Assembly: GCA_964016885.1 (NCBI GenBank)
Contig: OZ024742.1
Coordinates: 7,445,162-7,509,161 of the forward strand
DNA length: 64,000 nucleotides
Direction: 5' to 3'
From: Eledone cirrhosa
Lineage: Eukaryota; Mollusca; Cephalopoda; Octopoda; Eledonidae
Both the position numbers and the translations under genes were made by a program. Each line of letters begins with the position of its first letter. The first letter of the stretch is position 1. This document shows positions 14,301-30,900 of this stretch, in pieces. The notes beneath the pieces were generated by a model, which worked only from the letters and a program-made list of their open reading frames with translations, was not told the DNA's origin and made no database searches.

Positions 14301-17300
14301 TATTATTAGTGGTGTCTTTAATCTATAACTGTATGTGATATTATTGTTGGAGGTGTCTTTACTCTATTACTGTATGTGATATTATTTTTGGTGGTGTCTT
14401 TACTCTATAACTGTATGTGATATTATTGGTGGTGGTGTCTTTACTCTGTAACTTTATGTGATATTATTGGTGGTGGTGTCTTTACTCTATAAGTGTATGT
14501 GATATTACTGGTGATGTTGTCTTTACTCTATAACTGTATGTGATACTATTGGTGGTGGTGTATTTACTCTATAACTGTATGTGATATTATTGGTGGTGTC
14601 TTTACTCTATAACTGTATGTGATATTATTGGTGGTGTCTTTACTCTATAACTTTATGTGATATTATTGGTGGTGGTGTCTTTACTCTATAACTGTTTGTG
14701 ATATTATTGGTGGTGGTGTCTTTACTCTGTAACTGAATGTGATATTATTGGTGGTGTCGTTACTCTATAACTGTATGTGATATTATTGGTGGTGTCGTTA
14801 CTCTATAACTGTATGTGATATTATTGGTGGTGTTCTCTTTACTCTATAACTCTATCTGATATTATTGGTGGTATCTTTACTCTATAATTGTATGTGATAT
14901 TATAGGTATTGTCTTTACTCTATAATTGTATGTGATATTATTGGTGGGGTCTTTACTCTATAACTGTATGTGATATTATTAGTGGTGTCTTTAATCTATA
15001 ACTGTATGTGATATTATTGTTGGTGGTGTCTTTACTCTATTACTGTATGTGATATTATTGTTGGTGGTGTCTTTACTCTATAACTGTATGTGATATTATT
15101 GGTGGTGTCTTTACTCTATAACTTTATGTGATATTATTGGTGGTGGTGTCTTTACTCTATAACTGTTTGTGATATTATTGGTGGTGGTGTCTTTACTCTA
15201 TAACTGTATGTGATATTATTGGTGATGGTGTCTTTACCCTATAACTGTATGTGATATTATTGGTGGTGGTGTCTTTACTCTATAACTGTATGTGATATTA
15301 TTGGTGGTGGTGTTTTTACTCGATAAATGTATGTGATATTATTGGTGGTGTCTTTACTCTATAACTGTATCTGATATTATTGGTGGTGTCTTTACTCTAT
15401 AACTGTATGTGATATTATTGGTGGTGTCTTTACTATATAACTGTATGTGATATTATTGGTGGTGTCTTTACTATATAACTGTATGTGATATTATTGGTGG
15501 TGTCTTTACTATATAACTGTATGTGATATTATTGGTGGCAGTGTCTTTACTCTATAACTATATCTGATATTATTGGTAGTGTCTTTATTCTATAACTGTA
15601 TGTGATATTATTGGTGGTGGTCTCTTTACTCTATAACTGTATGTGATATTATTGGGGATGGTGTCTTTACTCTATATCTGTATGTGATATTATTGGTGGC
15701 AGTGTCTTTACTCTATAACTGTATTTGATATTATTGGTGGTGGTGTCTTTACTCTATAAATGTATGTGATATTAGTGGTGGCGGTGTCTTTACCCTATAA
15801 CTGTATGTGATATTATTGGTGGTGTCTTTACTCTATAACTGTATGTGATATTATTGCTGGTGGTGTCTTTACTATATAACTGTATGTGATATTATTGGTG
15901 GTGGTGTCTTTACTCTATAACTGTATGTGATATTATTGGTGATGGTGTCTTTACCCTATAACTGTATGTGATATTATTGGTGGTGGTGTCTTTACTCTAT
16001 AACTCTATGCGATATTATAAGTGGAAGTGTCTTTACTCTATAACTGTATGTGAAATTATTGGTGGGTTCTTTACTCTATATCTGTATGTGATATTATTGG
16101 TGGCAGTGTCTTTACTCTATAACTGTATGTGATATTATTGGTGGTGGTGTCTTTACTCTATAAGTGTATGTGATATTACTGGTGGTGGTGTCTTTACTCT
16201 ATAACCATATGTGATACTATTGGTGGTGGTGTCTTTACTCTATAACTGTATGTGATATTATTGGTGGTGGTGTCTTTACTCTGTAACAGTATGTGATATT
16301 ATTGGTGGTGGTGTCTTTACTCTATAAGTGTATGTGATATTACTGGTGCTGGTGTCTTTACTCTATAACTGTATGTGATACTATTGGTGGTGGTGTCTTT
16401 ACTCTATAACTGTATGTGATACTATTGGTGGTGGTGTCTTTACTCTATAACCGTATGTGATACTATTGCTGGTGGTGTCTTTACTCTATAACTGTATGTG
16501 ATATTATTGGTGGTGTCTTTATTCTATAACTGTATGTGATATTATTGGTGGTGTCTTTACTCTATAACTTTATGTGATATTATAGGTGGTGGTGTCTTTA
16601 CTCTATAACTGTATGTGATATTATTGGTGGTGTTGTCTTTACCCTATAACTGTATGTGATATTATTGGTGGTGGTGTCTTTACTCTATAACTGTATGTGA
16701 TATTATTGGTGGTGTCTTTACTCTATAACTGTATCTGATATTATTGGTTGTGTCTTTATTCTATAACTGTATGTGATATTATTGGTGGTGGTGTCTTTAC
16801 TCTATATCTGTATGTGATATTATTGGTCGCAGTGTCTTTACTCTATAACTGTATCTGATATTATTGGTTGTGTCTTTATTCTATAACTGTATGTGATATT
16901 ATTGGTGGTGGTGTCTTTACTCTATAAATGTATGTGATATTATTGGTGGTGTCTTTACTCTATAACTGTATGTGATATTATTGCTGGTGGTGTCTTTACT
17001 CTATAACTGTATGTGATATTATTGGTGGTGGTGTCTTTACTCTATAACTGTATGTGATATTATTGGTGATGGTGTCTTTACCCTATAACTGTATGTGATA
17101 TTATTGGTGGTGGTGTCTTTACTCTATAACTCTATGCGATATTATAGGTGGAAGTGTCTTTACTCTATAACTGTATGTGATATTATTGGTGGTGGTGTTT
17201 TTACTCTATAACTATATGTGATATTATTGGTGATGGTGTCTTTACCCTATAACTGTATGTGATATTATTGGTGGTGGTGTCTTTACTCTATAACTCTATG

Positions 17301-18240
17301 CGATATTATAAGTGGAAGTGTCTTTACTCTATAACTGTATGTGATATTATTGGTGATGGTGTCTTTACCCTATAACTGTATGTGATATTATTGGTGGTGG
17401 TGTCTTTACTCTATAACTCTATCCGATATTATAAGTGGAAGTGTCTTTACTCTATAACTGTATGTGATATTATTGTTGGTGGTGTCTTTACTCTATAACT
17501 CTATGTGATATTATTGGTGGTGGTGTCTTTACTCTGTAACTGTATGTGATATTATTGGTGGTGTCGTCTTTACTTTATAACTGTATGTGATACTATTGCT
17601 GGCGGTGTCTTTACTCTATTACTGTATGTGATATTATTGCTGTTGGTGTCTTTACTCTATAACTGTATGTGATATTATTGGTGGTGTCTTTACTCTAAAA
17701 CTGTATGTGATATTATTGGTGGTGGTGTCTTTACTCTATAACTGTATGTGATATTATTGTTGGTGTCTTTACTCTAAAACTGTATGTGTTATTATTGGTG
17801 GTGGTGTCTTTACTCTGTAACTGTATGTGATATTATTGGTGGTGGCGTCTTTACTCTATAACTGTATGTGTTACTATTGCTGTTGGTGTCTTTACTCTAT
17901 AACTGCATGTGATATTATTGGTGGTGGTGTCTTTACTCTGTAACTGTATGTGATATTATTGGTGGTGGTGTCTTTACTCTATAAGTGTATGTGATATTAC
18001 TGGTGGTGGTGTCTTTACTCTATAACTGTATGTGATATTATTGGTGATGGTGTATTTACCCTATAACTGTATCTGATATTATTGGTGGCGGTGTCTTTAC
18101 TCTATAACTGTATATGATATTATTGGTGTTGGTGTCTTTACTCTATAACTGTATGTGATATTATTGGTGGTGTCTTTACTCTATAACTGTATGTGATACT
18201 ATTGGTGGTGGTGTCTTTACTCTATAACTGTATGTGATAT

Positions 18241-21200
18241 TATTGGTGTTGTCTTTATTCTATAACTGTATGTGATATTATTGGTGGTGTCTTTACTCTA
18301 TAACTTTATGTGATATTATAGGTGGTGGTGTCTTTACTCTATAACTGTATGTGATATTATTGGTGGTGTTGTCTTTACCCTATAACTGTATGTGATATTA
18401 TTGGTGGTGGTGTCTTTACTCTATAACTGTATGTGATATTATTGGTGGTGTCTTTACTCTATAACTGTATGTGATATTATTGGTGGTGTCTTTACTCTAT
18501 AAGTGTATGTGATATTATTGGTGGTGGTGTCTTTACTCTATATCTGTATGTGATATTATTGGTGGCAGTGTCTTTACTCTATAACTGTATTTGATATTAT
18601 TGGTGGTGGTGTCTTTACTCTATAAATGTACGTGATATTATTGGTGGTGTCTTTACTCTATAACTGTATGTGATATTATTGCTGGTGTTGTCTTTACTCT
18701 ATAACTGTATGTGATATTATTGGTGGTGGTGTCTTTACTCTATAACTGTATGTGATATTATTGGTGATGGTGTCTTTACCCTATAACTGTATGTGATATT
18801 ATTGGTGGTGGTGTCTTTACTCTATAACTCTATGCGATATTATAGGTGGAAGTGTCTTTACTCTATAACTGTATGTGATATTATTGGTGGTGGTGTTTTT
18901 GCTCTATAACTATATGTGATATTATTGGTGATGGTGTCTTTACCCTATAACTGTATGTGATATTATTGGTGGTGGTGTCTTTACTCTATAACTCTATGCG
19001 ATATTATAAGTGGAAGTGTCTTTACTCTATAACTGTATGTGATATTATTGGTGATGGTGTCTTTACCCTATAACTGTATGTGATATTATTGGTGGTGGTG
19101 TCTTTACTCTATAACTCTATCCGATATTATAAGTGGAAGTGTCTTTACTCTATATCTGTATGTGATATTATTGTCGGTGGTGTCTTTACTCTATAACTCT
19201 ATGTGATATTATTGGTGGTGGTGTCATTACTCTGTAACTGTATGTGATATTATTGGTGGTGTCGTCTTTACTTTATAACTGTATGTGATACTATTGCTGG
19301 CGGTGTCTTTACTCTATTACTGTATGTGATATTATTGTTGGTGGTGTCTTTACTCTATAACTGTATGTGATATTATTGGTGGTGTCTTTACTCTAAAACT
19401 GTATGTGATATTATTGGTTGTGGTGTCTTTACTCTATAACTGTATGTGATATTATTGTTGGTGTCTTTACTCTAAAACTGTATGTGTTATTATTGCTGGC
19501 GGTGTCTTTACTCTATTACTGTATGTGATATTATTGTTGGTGGTGTCTTTACTCTATAACTGTATGTGATATTATTGGTGGTGTCTTTACTCTAAAACTG
19601 TATGTGATATTATTGGTTGTGGTGTCTTTACTCTATAACTGTATGTGATATTATTGTTGGTGTCTTTACTCTAAAACTGTATGTGTTATTATTGCTGGCG
19701 GTGTCTTTACTCTATTACTGTATGTGATATTATTGTTGGTGGTGTCTTTACTCTATAACTGTATGTGATATTATTGGTGGTGTCTTTACTCTATAACTGT
19801 ATGTGATACTATTGCTGTTGGTGTCTTTACTCTATAACTGCATGTGATATTATTGGTGGTGGTGTCTTTACTCTGTAACTGTATGTGATATTATTGGTGG
19901 TGGTGTCTTTACTCTATAAGTGTATGTGATATTACTGGTGGTGGTGTCTTTACTCTATAACTGTATCTGATATTATTGGTGGCGGTGTCTTTACTCTATA
20001 ACTGTATATGATATTATTGGTGGTGGTGTCTTTACTCTATAACTGTATGTGATATTATTGGTGGTGTCTTTACTCTATAACTGTATGTGATATTATTGGT
20101 GGTGGTGTCTTTATTCTATAACTGTATGTGATATTATTGGTGGTGTCTTTACTCTATAACTGTATGTGACATTATTTGTGGGGTCTTTACTCTATAACTG
20201 AATGTTATATTATTGGTGGTGTCTTTACACTATAACTCTATGTGATATTATTGGGGGGTCTTTACTCTATAACTGTATGTGATATTATTGGTGGTGGTGT
20301 CTTTACTCTGTAACTGAATATGATATTATTGGTGGTGTCGTTACTCTATAACTGTATGTGATATTATTGGTGGTGTTCTCTTTACTCTATAACTCTATCT
20401 GATATTATTGGTGGGTTCTTTACTCTATAATTGTATGTGATATTATTGGTGGGGTCTTTACTCTATAACTGTATGTGATATTATTACTGGTGTCTTTAAT
20501 CTATAACTGTATGTGATATTATTGTTGGTGGTGTCTTTACTCTATAACTGTATGTGATATTATTGGTGGTGGTGTCTTTACTCTGTAACTTTATGTGATA
20601 TTATTGGTGGTGGTGTCTTTACTCTATAAGTGTATGTGATATCACTGGTGATGTTGTCTTTACTCTATAACTGTATGTGATACTATTGCTGGTGGTGTCT
20701 TTACTCTATAACTGTATGTGATATTATTGGTGGTGTCTTTACTCTAAAACTGTATGTGATATTATTGGTGGTGTCTTTACTCTATAACTTTATGTGATAT
20801 TATTGGTGGTGGTGTCTTTACTCTATAACCGTATGTGATATTATTGGTGGTGGTGTCTTTACTCTATAACTGTATGTGATATTATTGGTGGTGTCTTTAC
20901 TCTATAACTGTATGTGAGATTATTGCTGGTGGTGTCTTTACTATATAATTGTATGTGATATTATTGGTGGTGGTGTCTTTACTCTATAACTGTATGTGAT
21001 ATTATTGGTGATGGTGTCTTTACCCTATAACTGTATGTGATATTATTGGTGGTGGTGTCTTTACTCTATAACTCTATGCGATATTATAAGTGGAAGTGTC
21101 TTTACTCTATAACTGTATGTGAAATTATTGGTGGGTTTTTTACTCTATAACTTTATGTGATATTATTGGTGATGGTGTCTTTACCCTATAACTGTATGTG

Positions 21201-24200
21201 ATATTATTGGTGGTGGTGTCTTTACTCTATAACTGTATGTGATATTATTGGTAGTGGTGTCTTTACTCTATAACTGTACGTAATATTATTGGTGGTGTCT
21301 TTACTATATAACTGTATGTGATATTATTGGTGGTGTCTTTACTCTATAACTGTATGTGATATTATTGCTGGTGGTGTCTTTACTCTATAACTGTATGTGA
21401 TATTATTGCTGGTGGTGTCTTTACTCTATAACTGTATGTGATATTATTGGTAATGGTGTCTTTACCCTATAACTGTATGTGATATTATTGTTGGTGGTGT
21501 CTTTACTCTATAACTGTATGTGATATTATTGGTGGTGTCTTTACTCTATAACTGTATGTGTTATTATTGGTGGTGGTGTCTTTATTCTATAACTGTATGT
21601 GATATTATTGGTGGTGTCTTTACTCTATAACTGTATGTGACATTATTTGTGGGGTCTTTACTCTATAACTGAATGTTATATTACTGGTGGTGGTGTCTTT
21701 ACTCTGTAACTGAATGTGATATTATTGGTGGTGTCGTTACTCTATAACTGTACGTGATATTATTGGTGGTGTTCTCTTTATTCTATAACTCTATCTGATA
21801 TTATTGGTGGGTTCTTTACTCTATAATTGTATGTGATATTATTAGTGGTGTCTTTAATCTATAACTGTATGTGATATTATTGTTGGTGGTGTCTTTACTC
21901 TATAACTGTATGCGATATTATTGGTGGTGGTGTCTTTACTCTGTAAACTTTATGTGATATTATTGGTGGTGGTGTCTTTACTCTATAAGTGTATGTGATA
22001 TTACTGGTGATGTTGTCTTTACTCTATAACTGTATGTGATATTATTGGTGGTGTCTTTACTCTATAACTGTATGTGATATTATTGGTGGTGTCTTTACTC
22101 TATAACTTTATGTGATACTATTGGTGGTGGTGTCTTTACTCTATAACTGTATGTGATATTATTGGTGGTGGTGTATTTACTCTATAACTGTATGTGATAT
22201 TATTGGGGATGGTGTCTTTATACTATAACTGTATGTGATATTATTGGTGGTGGTCTCTTTACTCTATAACTGTATGTGATATTATTGGTGGTGGTGTCTT
22301 TACTCTATAACTGTATGTTATATTATTGGTGGTGTCTTTACTCTATAACTGTATGTGATATTATTGGTGGTGTCTTTACTCTATAACTTTATGTGATATT
22401 ATTGGTGGTGGTGTCTTTACTCTATAACTGTTTGTGATATTATTGGTGGTGGTGTCTTTACTCTGTAACTGAATGTGATATTATTGGTGGTGTCGTTACT
22501 CTATAACTGTATGTGATATTATTGGTGGTGTCGTTACTCTATAACTGAATGTGATATTATTGGTGGTGTTCTCTTTACTCTATAACTCTATCTGATATTA
22601 TTGGTGGTATCTTTACTCTATAATTGTATGTGATATTATAGGTATTGTCTTTACTCTATAATTGTATGTGATATTATTGGTGGGGTCTTTACTCTATAAC
22701 TGTATGTGATATTATTAGTGGTGTCTTTAATCTATAACTGTATGTGATATTATTGTTGGTGGTGTCTTTACTCTATTACTGTATGTGATATTATTGTTGG
22801 TGGTGTCTTTACTCTATAACTGTATGTGATATTATTGGTGGTGGTGTCTTTACTCTGTAACTGTATGTGATATTATTGGTGGTGGTGTCTTTACTCTATA
22901 AGTGTATGTGATATTACTGGTGCTGGTGTCTTTACTCTATAACTGTTAGTGATATTATTGGTGGTGGTGTCTTTACTCTGTAACTGAATGTGATATTATT
23001 GGTGGTGTCGTTACTCTATAACTGTATGTGATATTATTGGTGGTGTCGTTACTCTATAACTGAATGTGATATTATTGGTGGTGTTCTCTTTACTCTATAA
23101 CTCTATCTGATATTATTGGTGGTATCTTTACTCTATAATTGTATGTGATATTATAGGTATTGTCTTTACTCTATAATTGTATGTGATATTATTGGTGGGG
23201 TCTTTACTCTATAACTGTATGTGATATTATTAGTGGTGTCTTTAATCTATAACTGTATGTGATATTATTGTTGGTGGTGTCTTTAGTCTATAACCGTATG
23301 TGATACTTTTGGTGGTGGTGTCTTTACTCTATAACTGTATGTGATATTATTGGTGGTGGTGTCTTTACTCTGTAACTGTATGTGATATTATTGGTGGTGG
23401 TGTCTTTACTCTATAAGTGTATGTGATATTACTGGTGCTGGTGTCTTTACTCTATAACTGTATGTGATACTATTGGTGGTGGTGTCTTTACTCTATAACT
23501 GTATGTGATATTATTGGTGGTGTCTTTATTCTATAACTGTATGTGATATTATTGGTGGTGTCTTTACTCTATAACTTTATGTGATATTATAGGTGGTGGT
23601 GTCTTTACTCTATAACTGTATGTGATATTATTGGTGGTGTTGTCTTTACCCTATAACTGTATGTGATATTATTGGTGGTGGTGTCTTTACTCTATAACTG
23701 TATGTGATATTATTGGTGGTGTCTTTACTCTATAACTGTATGTGATATTATTGGTGGTGTCTTTACTCTATAAGTGTATGTGATATTATTGGTGGTGGCG
23801 TCTTTACTCTATAATTGTATGTGATATTATTCGTGGAAGTGTCTTTACTCTATAACTGTATTTGATATTATTGGTGGTGGTGTCTTTACTCTATAACTCT
23901 ATGCGATATTATAGGTGATGGTGTCTTTACCCTATAACTGTATGTGATATTATTGGTTGTGTCTTTATTCTATAACTGTATGTGATATTATTGGTGGTGG
24001 TGTCTTTACTCTATATCTGTATGTGATATTATTGGTGGCAGTGTCTTTACTCTATAACTGTATTTGATATTATTGGTGGTGGTGTCTTTACTCTATAAAT
24101 GTACGTGATATTATTGGTGGTGTCTTTACTCTATAACTGTATGTGATATTATTGCTGGTGGTGTCTTTACTCTATAACTGTATGTGATATTATTGGTGGT

Positions 24201-24604
24201 GGTGTCTTTACTCTATAACTGTATGTGATATTATTGGTGATGGTGTCTTTACCCTATAACTGTATGTGATATTATTGGTGGTGGTGTCTTTACTATATAA
24301 CTCTATGCGATATTATAAGTGGAAGTGTCTTTACTCTATAACTGTATGTGATATTATTGGTGATGGTGTCTTTACCCTATAACTGTATGTGATATTATTG
24401 TTGGTGGTGTCTTTACTCTATAACTCTATGTGATATTATTGGTGGTGTCTTTACTCTAAAACTGTATGTGATATTATTGGTGGTGGTGTCTTTACTCTAT
24501 AACTGTATGTGATATTATTGTTGGTGTCTTTACTCTAAAACTGTATGTGTTATTATTGGTGGTGGTGTCTTTACTCTGTAACTGTATGTGATATTATTGG
24601 TGGT
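18241..24604. repeat. Higher-order block, copy A of a large duplication in the satellite
   Basis: From 18541 to 24604 this block matches the sequence 6,840 bp downstream base for base wherever I compared it. One substitution was seen (C at about 19174, T at about 26014). From 18241 to 18540 the offset is 6,720 bp, because copy B carries 120 extra bp at 25261-25380. The match fails beyond 24604. About 6.4 kb of a 35-41-bp satellite sharing the same order of variants shows duplication as one block. Confidence 0.9.
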
Positions 24605-24960
24605 GTTGTCTTTACCCTATAACTGTATGTGATATTATTGGTGGTGGTGTCTTTACTCTATAACTGTATGTGATATTATTGGTGGTGGTGTCTTTACTCT
24701 ATAACTGTATGTGATATTATTGGTGATGGTGTCTTTACCCTATAACTGTATGTGATATTATTGGTGGTGGTGTCTTTACTATATAACTCTATGCGATATT
24801 ATAAGTGGAAGTGTCTTTACTCTATAACTGTATGTGATATTATTGGTGATGGTGTCTTTACCCTATAACTGTATGTGATATTATTGTTGGTGGTGTCTTT
24901 ACTCTATAACTCTATGTGATATTATTGGTGGTGTCTTTACTCTAAAACTGTATGTGATAT

Positions 24961-27900
24961 TATTGGTGTTGTCTTTATTCTATAACTGTATGTGATATTA
25001 TTGGTGGTGTCTTTACTCTATAACTTTATGTGATATTATAGGTGGTGGTGTCTTTACTCTATAACTGTATGTGATATTATTGGTGGTGTTGTCTTTACCC
25101 TATAACTGTATGTGATATTATTGGTGGTGGTGTCTTTACTCTATAACTGTATGTGATATTATTGGTGGTGTCTTTACTCTATAACTGTATGTGATATTAT
25201 TGGTGGTGTCTTTACTCTATAAGTGTATGTGATATTATTGGTGGTGGCGTCTTTACTCTATAATTGTATGTGATATTATTCGTGGAAGTGTCTTTACTCT
25301 ATAACTGTATCTGATATTATTGGTTGTGTCTTTATTCTATAACTGTATGTGATATTATTGGTGGTGGTGTCTTTACTCTATATCTGTATGTGATATTATT
25401 GGTGGCAGTGTCTTTACTCTATAACTGTATTTGATATTATTGGTGGTGGTGTCTTTACTCTATAAATGTACGTGATATTATTGGTGGTGTCTTTACTCTA
25501 TAACTGTATGTGATATTATTGCTGGTGTTGTCTTTACTCTATAACTGTATGTGATATTATTGGTGGTGGTGTCTTTACTCTATAACTGTATGTGATATTA
25601 TTGGTGATGGTGTCTTTACCCTATAACTGTATGTGATATTATTGGTGGTGGTGTCTTTACTCTATAACTCTATGCGATATTATAGGTGGAAGTGTCTTTA
25701 CTCTATAACTGTATGTGATATTATTGGTGGTGGTGTTTTTGCTCTATAACTATATGTGATATTATTGGTGATGGTGTCTTTACCCTATAACTGTATGTGA
25801 TATTATTGGTGGTGGTGTCTTTACTCTATAACTCTATGCGATATTATAAGTGGAAGTGTCTTTACTCTATAACTGTATGTGATATTATTGGTGATGGTGT
25901 CTTTACCCTATAACTGTATGTGATATTATTGGTGGTGGTGTCTTTACTCTATAACTCTATCCGATATTATAAGTGGAAGTGTCTTTACTCTATATCTGTA
26001 TGTGATATTATTGTTGGTGGTGTCTTTACTCTATAACTCTATGTGATATTATTGGTGGTGGTGTCATTACTCTGTAACTGTATGTGATATTATTGGTGGT
26101 GTCGTCTTTACTTTATAACTGTATGTGATACTATTGCTGGCGGTGTCTTTACTCTATTACTGTATGTGATATTATTGTTGGTGGTGTCTTTACTCTATAA
26201 CTGTATGTGATATTATTGGTGGTGTCTTTACTCTAAAACTGTATGTGATATTATTGGTTGTGGTGTCTTTACTCTATAACTGTATGTGATATTATTGTTG
26301 GTGTCTTTACTCTAAAACTGTATGTGTTATTATTGCTGGCGGTGTCTTTACTCTATTACTGTATGTGATATTATTGTTGGTGGTGTCTTTACTCTATAAC
26401 TGTATGTGATATTATTGGTGGTGTCTTTACTCTAAAACTGTATGTGATATTATTGGTTGTGGTGTCTTTACTCTATAACTGTATGTGATATTATTGTTGG
26501 TGTCTTTACTCTAAAACTGTATGTGTTATTATTGCTGGCGGTGTCTTTACTCTATTACTGTATGTGATATTATTGTTGGTGGTGTCTTTACTCTATAACT
26601 GTATGTGATATTATTGGTGGTGTCTTTACTCTATAACTGTATGTGATACTATTGCTGTTGGTGTCTTTACTCTATAACTGCATGTGATATTATTGGTGGT
26701 GGTGTCTTTACTCTGTAACTGTATGTGATATTATTGGTGGTGGTGTCTTTACTCTATAAGTGTATGTGATATTACTGGTGGTGGTGTCTTTACTCTATAA
26801 CTGTATCTGATATTATTGGTGGCGGTGTCTTTACTCTATAACTGTATATGATATTATTGGTGGTGGTGTCTTTACTCTATAACTGTATGTGATATTATTG
26901 GTGGTGTCTTTACTCTATAACTGTATGTGATATTATTGGTGGTGGTGTCTTTATTCTATAACTGTATGTGATATTATTGGTGGTGTCTTTACTCTATAAC
27001 TGTATGTGACATTATTTGTGGGGTCTTTACTCTATAACTGAATGTTATATTATTGGTGGTGTCTTTACACTATAACTCTATGTGATATTATTGGGGGGTC
27101 TTTACTCTATAACTGTATGTGATATTATTGGTGGTGGTGTCTTTACTCTGTAACTGAATATGATATTATTGGTGGTGTCGTTACTCTATAACTGTATGTG
27201 ATATTATTGGTGGTGTTCTCTTTACTCTATAACTCTATCTGATATTATTGGTGGGTTCTTTACTCTATAATTGTATGTGATATTATTGGTGGGGTCTTTA
27301 CTCTATAACTGTATGTGATATTATTACTGGTGTCTTTAATCTATAACTGTATGTGATATTATTGTTGGTGGTGTCTTTACTCTATAACTGTATGTGATAT
27401 TATTGGTGGTGGTGTCTTTACTCTGTAACTTTATGTGATATTATTGGTGGTGGTGTCTTTACTCTATAAGTGTATGTGATATCACTGGTGATGTTGTCTT
27501 TACTCTATAACTGTATGTGATACTATTGCTGGTGGTGTCTTTACTCTATAACTGTATGTGATATTATTGGTGGTGTCTTTACTCTAAAACTGTATGTGAT
27601 ATTATTGGTGGTGTCTTTACTCTATAACTTTATGTGATATTATTGGTGGTGGTGTCTTTACTCTATAACCGTATGTGATATTATTGGTGGTGGTGTCTTT
27701 ACTCTATAACTGTATGTGATATTATTGGTGGTGTCTTTACTCTATAACTGTATGTGAGATTATTGCTGGTGGTGTCTTTACTATATAATTGTATGTGATA
27801 TTATTGGTGGTGGTGTCTTTACTCTATAACTGTATGTGATATTATTGGTGATGGTGTCTTTACCCTATAACTGTATGTGATATTATTGGTGGTGGTGTCT

Positions 27901-30900
27901 TTACTCTATAACTCTATGCGATATTATAAGTGGAAGTGTCTTTACTCTATAACTGTATGTGAAATTATTGGTGGGTTTTTTACTCTATAACTTTATGTGA
28001 TATTATTGGTGATGGTGTCTTTACCCTATAACTGTATGTGATATTATTGGTGGTGGTGTCTTTACTCTATAACTGTATGTGATATTATTGGTAGTGGTGT
28101 CTTTACTCTATAACTGTACGTAATATTATTGGTGGTGTCTTTACTATATAACTGTATGTGATATTATTGGTGGTGTCTTTACTCTATAACTGTATGTGAT
28201 ATTATTGCTGGTGGTGTCTTTACTCTATAACTGTATGTGATATTATTGCTGGTGGTGTCTTTACTCTATAACTGTATGTGATATTATTGGTAATGGTGTC
28301 TTTACCCTATAACTGTATGTGATATTATTGTTGGTGGTGTCTTTACTCTATAACTGTATGTGATATTATTGGTGGTGTCTTTACTCTATAACTGTATGTG
28401 TTATTATTGGTGGTGGTGTCTTTATTCTATAACTGTATGTGATATTATTGGTGGTGTCTTTACTCTATAACTGTATGTGACATTATTTGTGGGGTCTTTA
28501 CTCTATAACTGAATGTTATATTACTGGTGGTGGTGTCTTTACTCTGTAACTGAATGTGATATTATTGGTGGTGTCGTTACTCTATAACTGTACGTGATAT
28601 TATTGGTGGTGTTCTCTTTATTCTATAACTCTATCTGATATTATTGGTGGGTTCTTTACTCTATAATTGTATGTGATATTATTAGTGGTGTCTTTAATCT
28701 ATAACTGTATGTGATATTATTGTTGGTGGTGTCTTTACTCTATAACTGTATGCGATATTATTGGTGGTGGTGTCTTTACTCTGTAAACTTTATGTGATAT
28801 TATTGGTGGTGGTGTCTTTACTCTATAAGTGTATGTGATATTACTGGTGATGTTGTCTTTACTCTATAACTGTATGTGATATTATTGGTGGTGTCTTTAC
28901 TCTATAACTGTATGTGATATTATTGGTGGTGTCTTTACTCTATAACTTTATGTGATACTATTGGTGGTGGTGTCTTTACTCTATAACTGTATGTGATATT
29001 ATTGGTGGTGGTGTATTTACTCTATAACTGTATGTGATATTATTGGGGATGGTGTCTTTATACTATAACTGTATGTGATATTATTGGTGGTGGTCTCTTT
29101 ACTCTATAACTGTATGTGATATTATTGGTGGTGGTGTCTTTACTCTATAACTGTATGTTATATTATTGGTGGTGTCTTTACTCTATAACTGTATGTGATA
29201 TTATTGGTGGTGTCTTTACTCTATAACTTTATGTGATATTATTGGTGGTGGTGTCTTTACTCTATAACTGTTTGTGATATTATTGGTGGTGGTGTCTTTA
29301 CTCTGTAACTGAATGTGATATTATTGGTGGTGTCGTTACTCTATAACTGTATGTGATATTATTGGTGGTGTCGTTACTCTATAACTGAATGTGATATTAT
29401 TGGTGGTGTTCTCTTTACTCTATAACTCTATCTGATATTATTGGTGGTATCTTTACTCTATAATTGTATGTGATATTATAGGTATTGTCTTTACTCTATA
29501 ATTGTATGTGATATTATTGGTGGGGTCTTTACTCTATAACTGTATGTGATATTATTAGTGGTGTCTTTAATCTATAACTGTATGTGATATTATTGTTGGT
29601 GGTGTCTTTACTCTATTACTGTATGTGATATTATTGTTGGTGGTGTCTTTACTCTATAACTGTATGTGATATTATTGGTGGTGGTGTCTTTACTCTGTAA
29701 CTGTATGTGATATTATTGGTGGTGGTGTCTTTACTCTATAAGTGTATGTGATATTACTGGTGCTGGTGTCTTTACTCTATAACTGTTAGTGATATTATTG
29801 GTGGTGGTGTCTTTACTCTGTAACTGAATGTGATATTATTGGTGGTGTCGTTACTCTATAACTGTATGTGATATTATTGGTGGTGTCGTTACTCTATAAC
29901 TGAATGTGATATTATTGGTGGTGTTCTCTTTACTCTATAACTCTATCTGATATTATTGGTGGTATCTTTACTCTATAATTGTATGTGATATTATAGGTAT
30001 TGTCTTTACTCTATAATTGTATGTGATATTATTGGTGGGGTCTTTACTCTATAACTGTATGTGATATTATTAGTGGTGTCTTTAATCTATAACTGTATGT
30101 GATATTATTGTTGGTGGTGTCTTTAGTCTATAACCGTATGTGATACTTTTGGTGGTGGTGTCTTTACTCTATAACTGTATGTGATATTATTGGTGGTGGT
30201 GTCTTTACTCTGTAACTGTATGTGATATTATTGGTGGTGGTGTCTTTACTCTATAAGTGTATGTGATATTACTGGTGCTGGTGTCTTTACTCTATAACTG
30301 TATGTGATACTATTGGTGGTGGTGTCTTTACTCTATAACTGTATGTGATATTATTGGTGGTGTCTTTATTCTATAACTGTATGTGATATTATTGGTGGTG
30401 TCTTTACTCTATAACTTTATGTGATATTATAGGTGGTGGTGTCTTTACTCTATAACTGTATGTGATATTATTGGTGGTGTTGTCTTTACCCTATAACTGT
30501 ATGTGATATTATTGGTGGTGGTGTCTTTACTCTATAACTGTATGTGATATTATTGGTGGTGTCTTTACTCTATAACTGTATGTGATATTATTGGTGGTGT
30601 CTTTACTCTATAAGTGTATGTGATATTATTGGTGGTGGCGTCTTTACTCTATAATTGTATGTGATATTATTCGTGGAAGTGTCTTTACTCTATAACTGTA
30701 TTTGATATTATTGGTGGTGGTGTCTTTACTCTATAACTCTATGCGATATTATAGGTGATGGTGTCTTTACCCTATAACTGTATGTGATATTATTGGTTGT
30801 GTCTTTATTCTATAACTGTATGTGATATTATTGGTGGTGGTGTCTTTACTCTATATCTGTATGTGATATTATTGGTGGCAGTGTCTTTACTCTATAACTG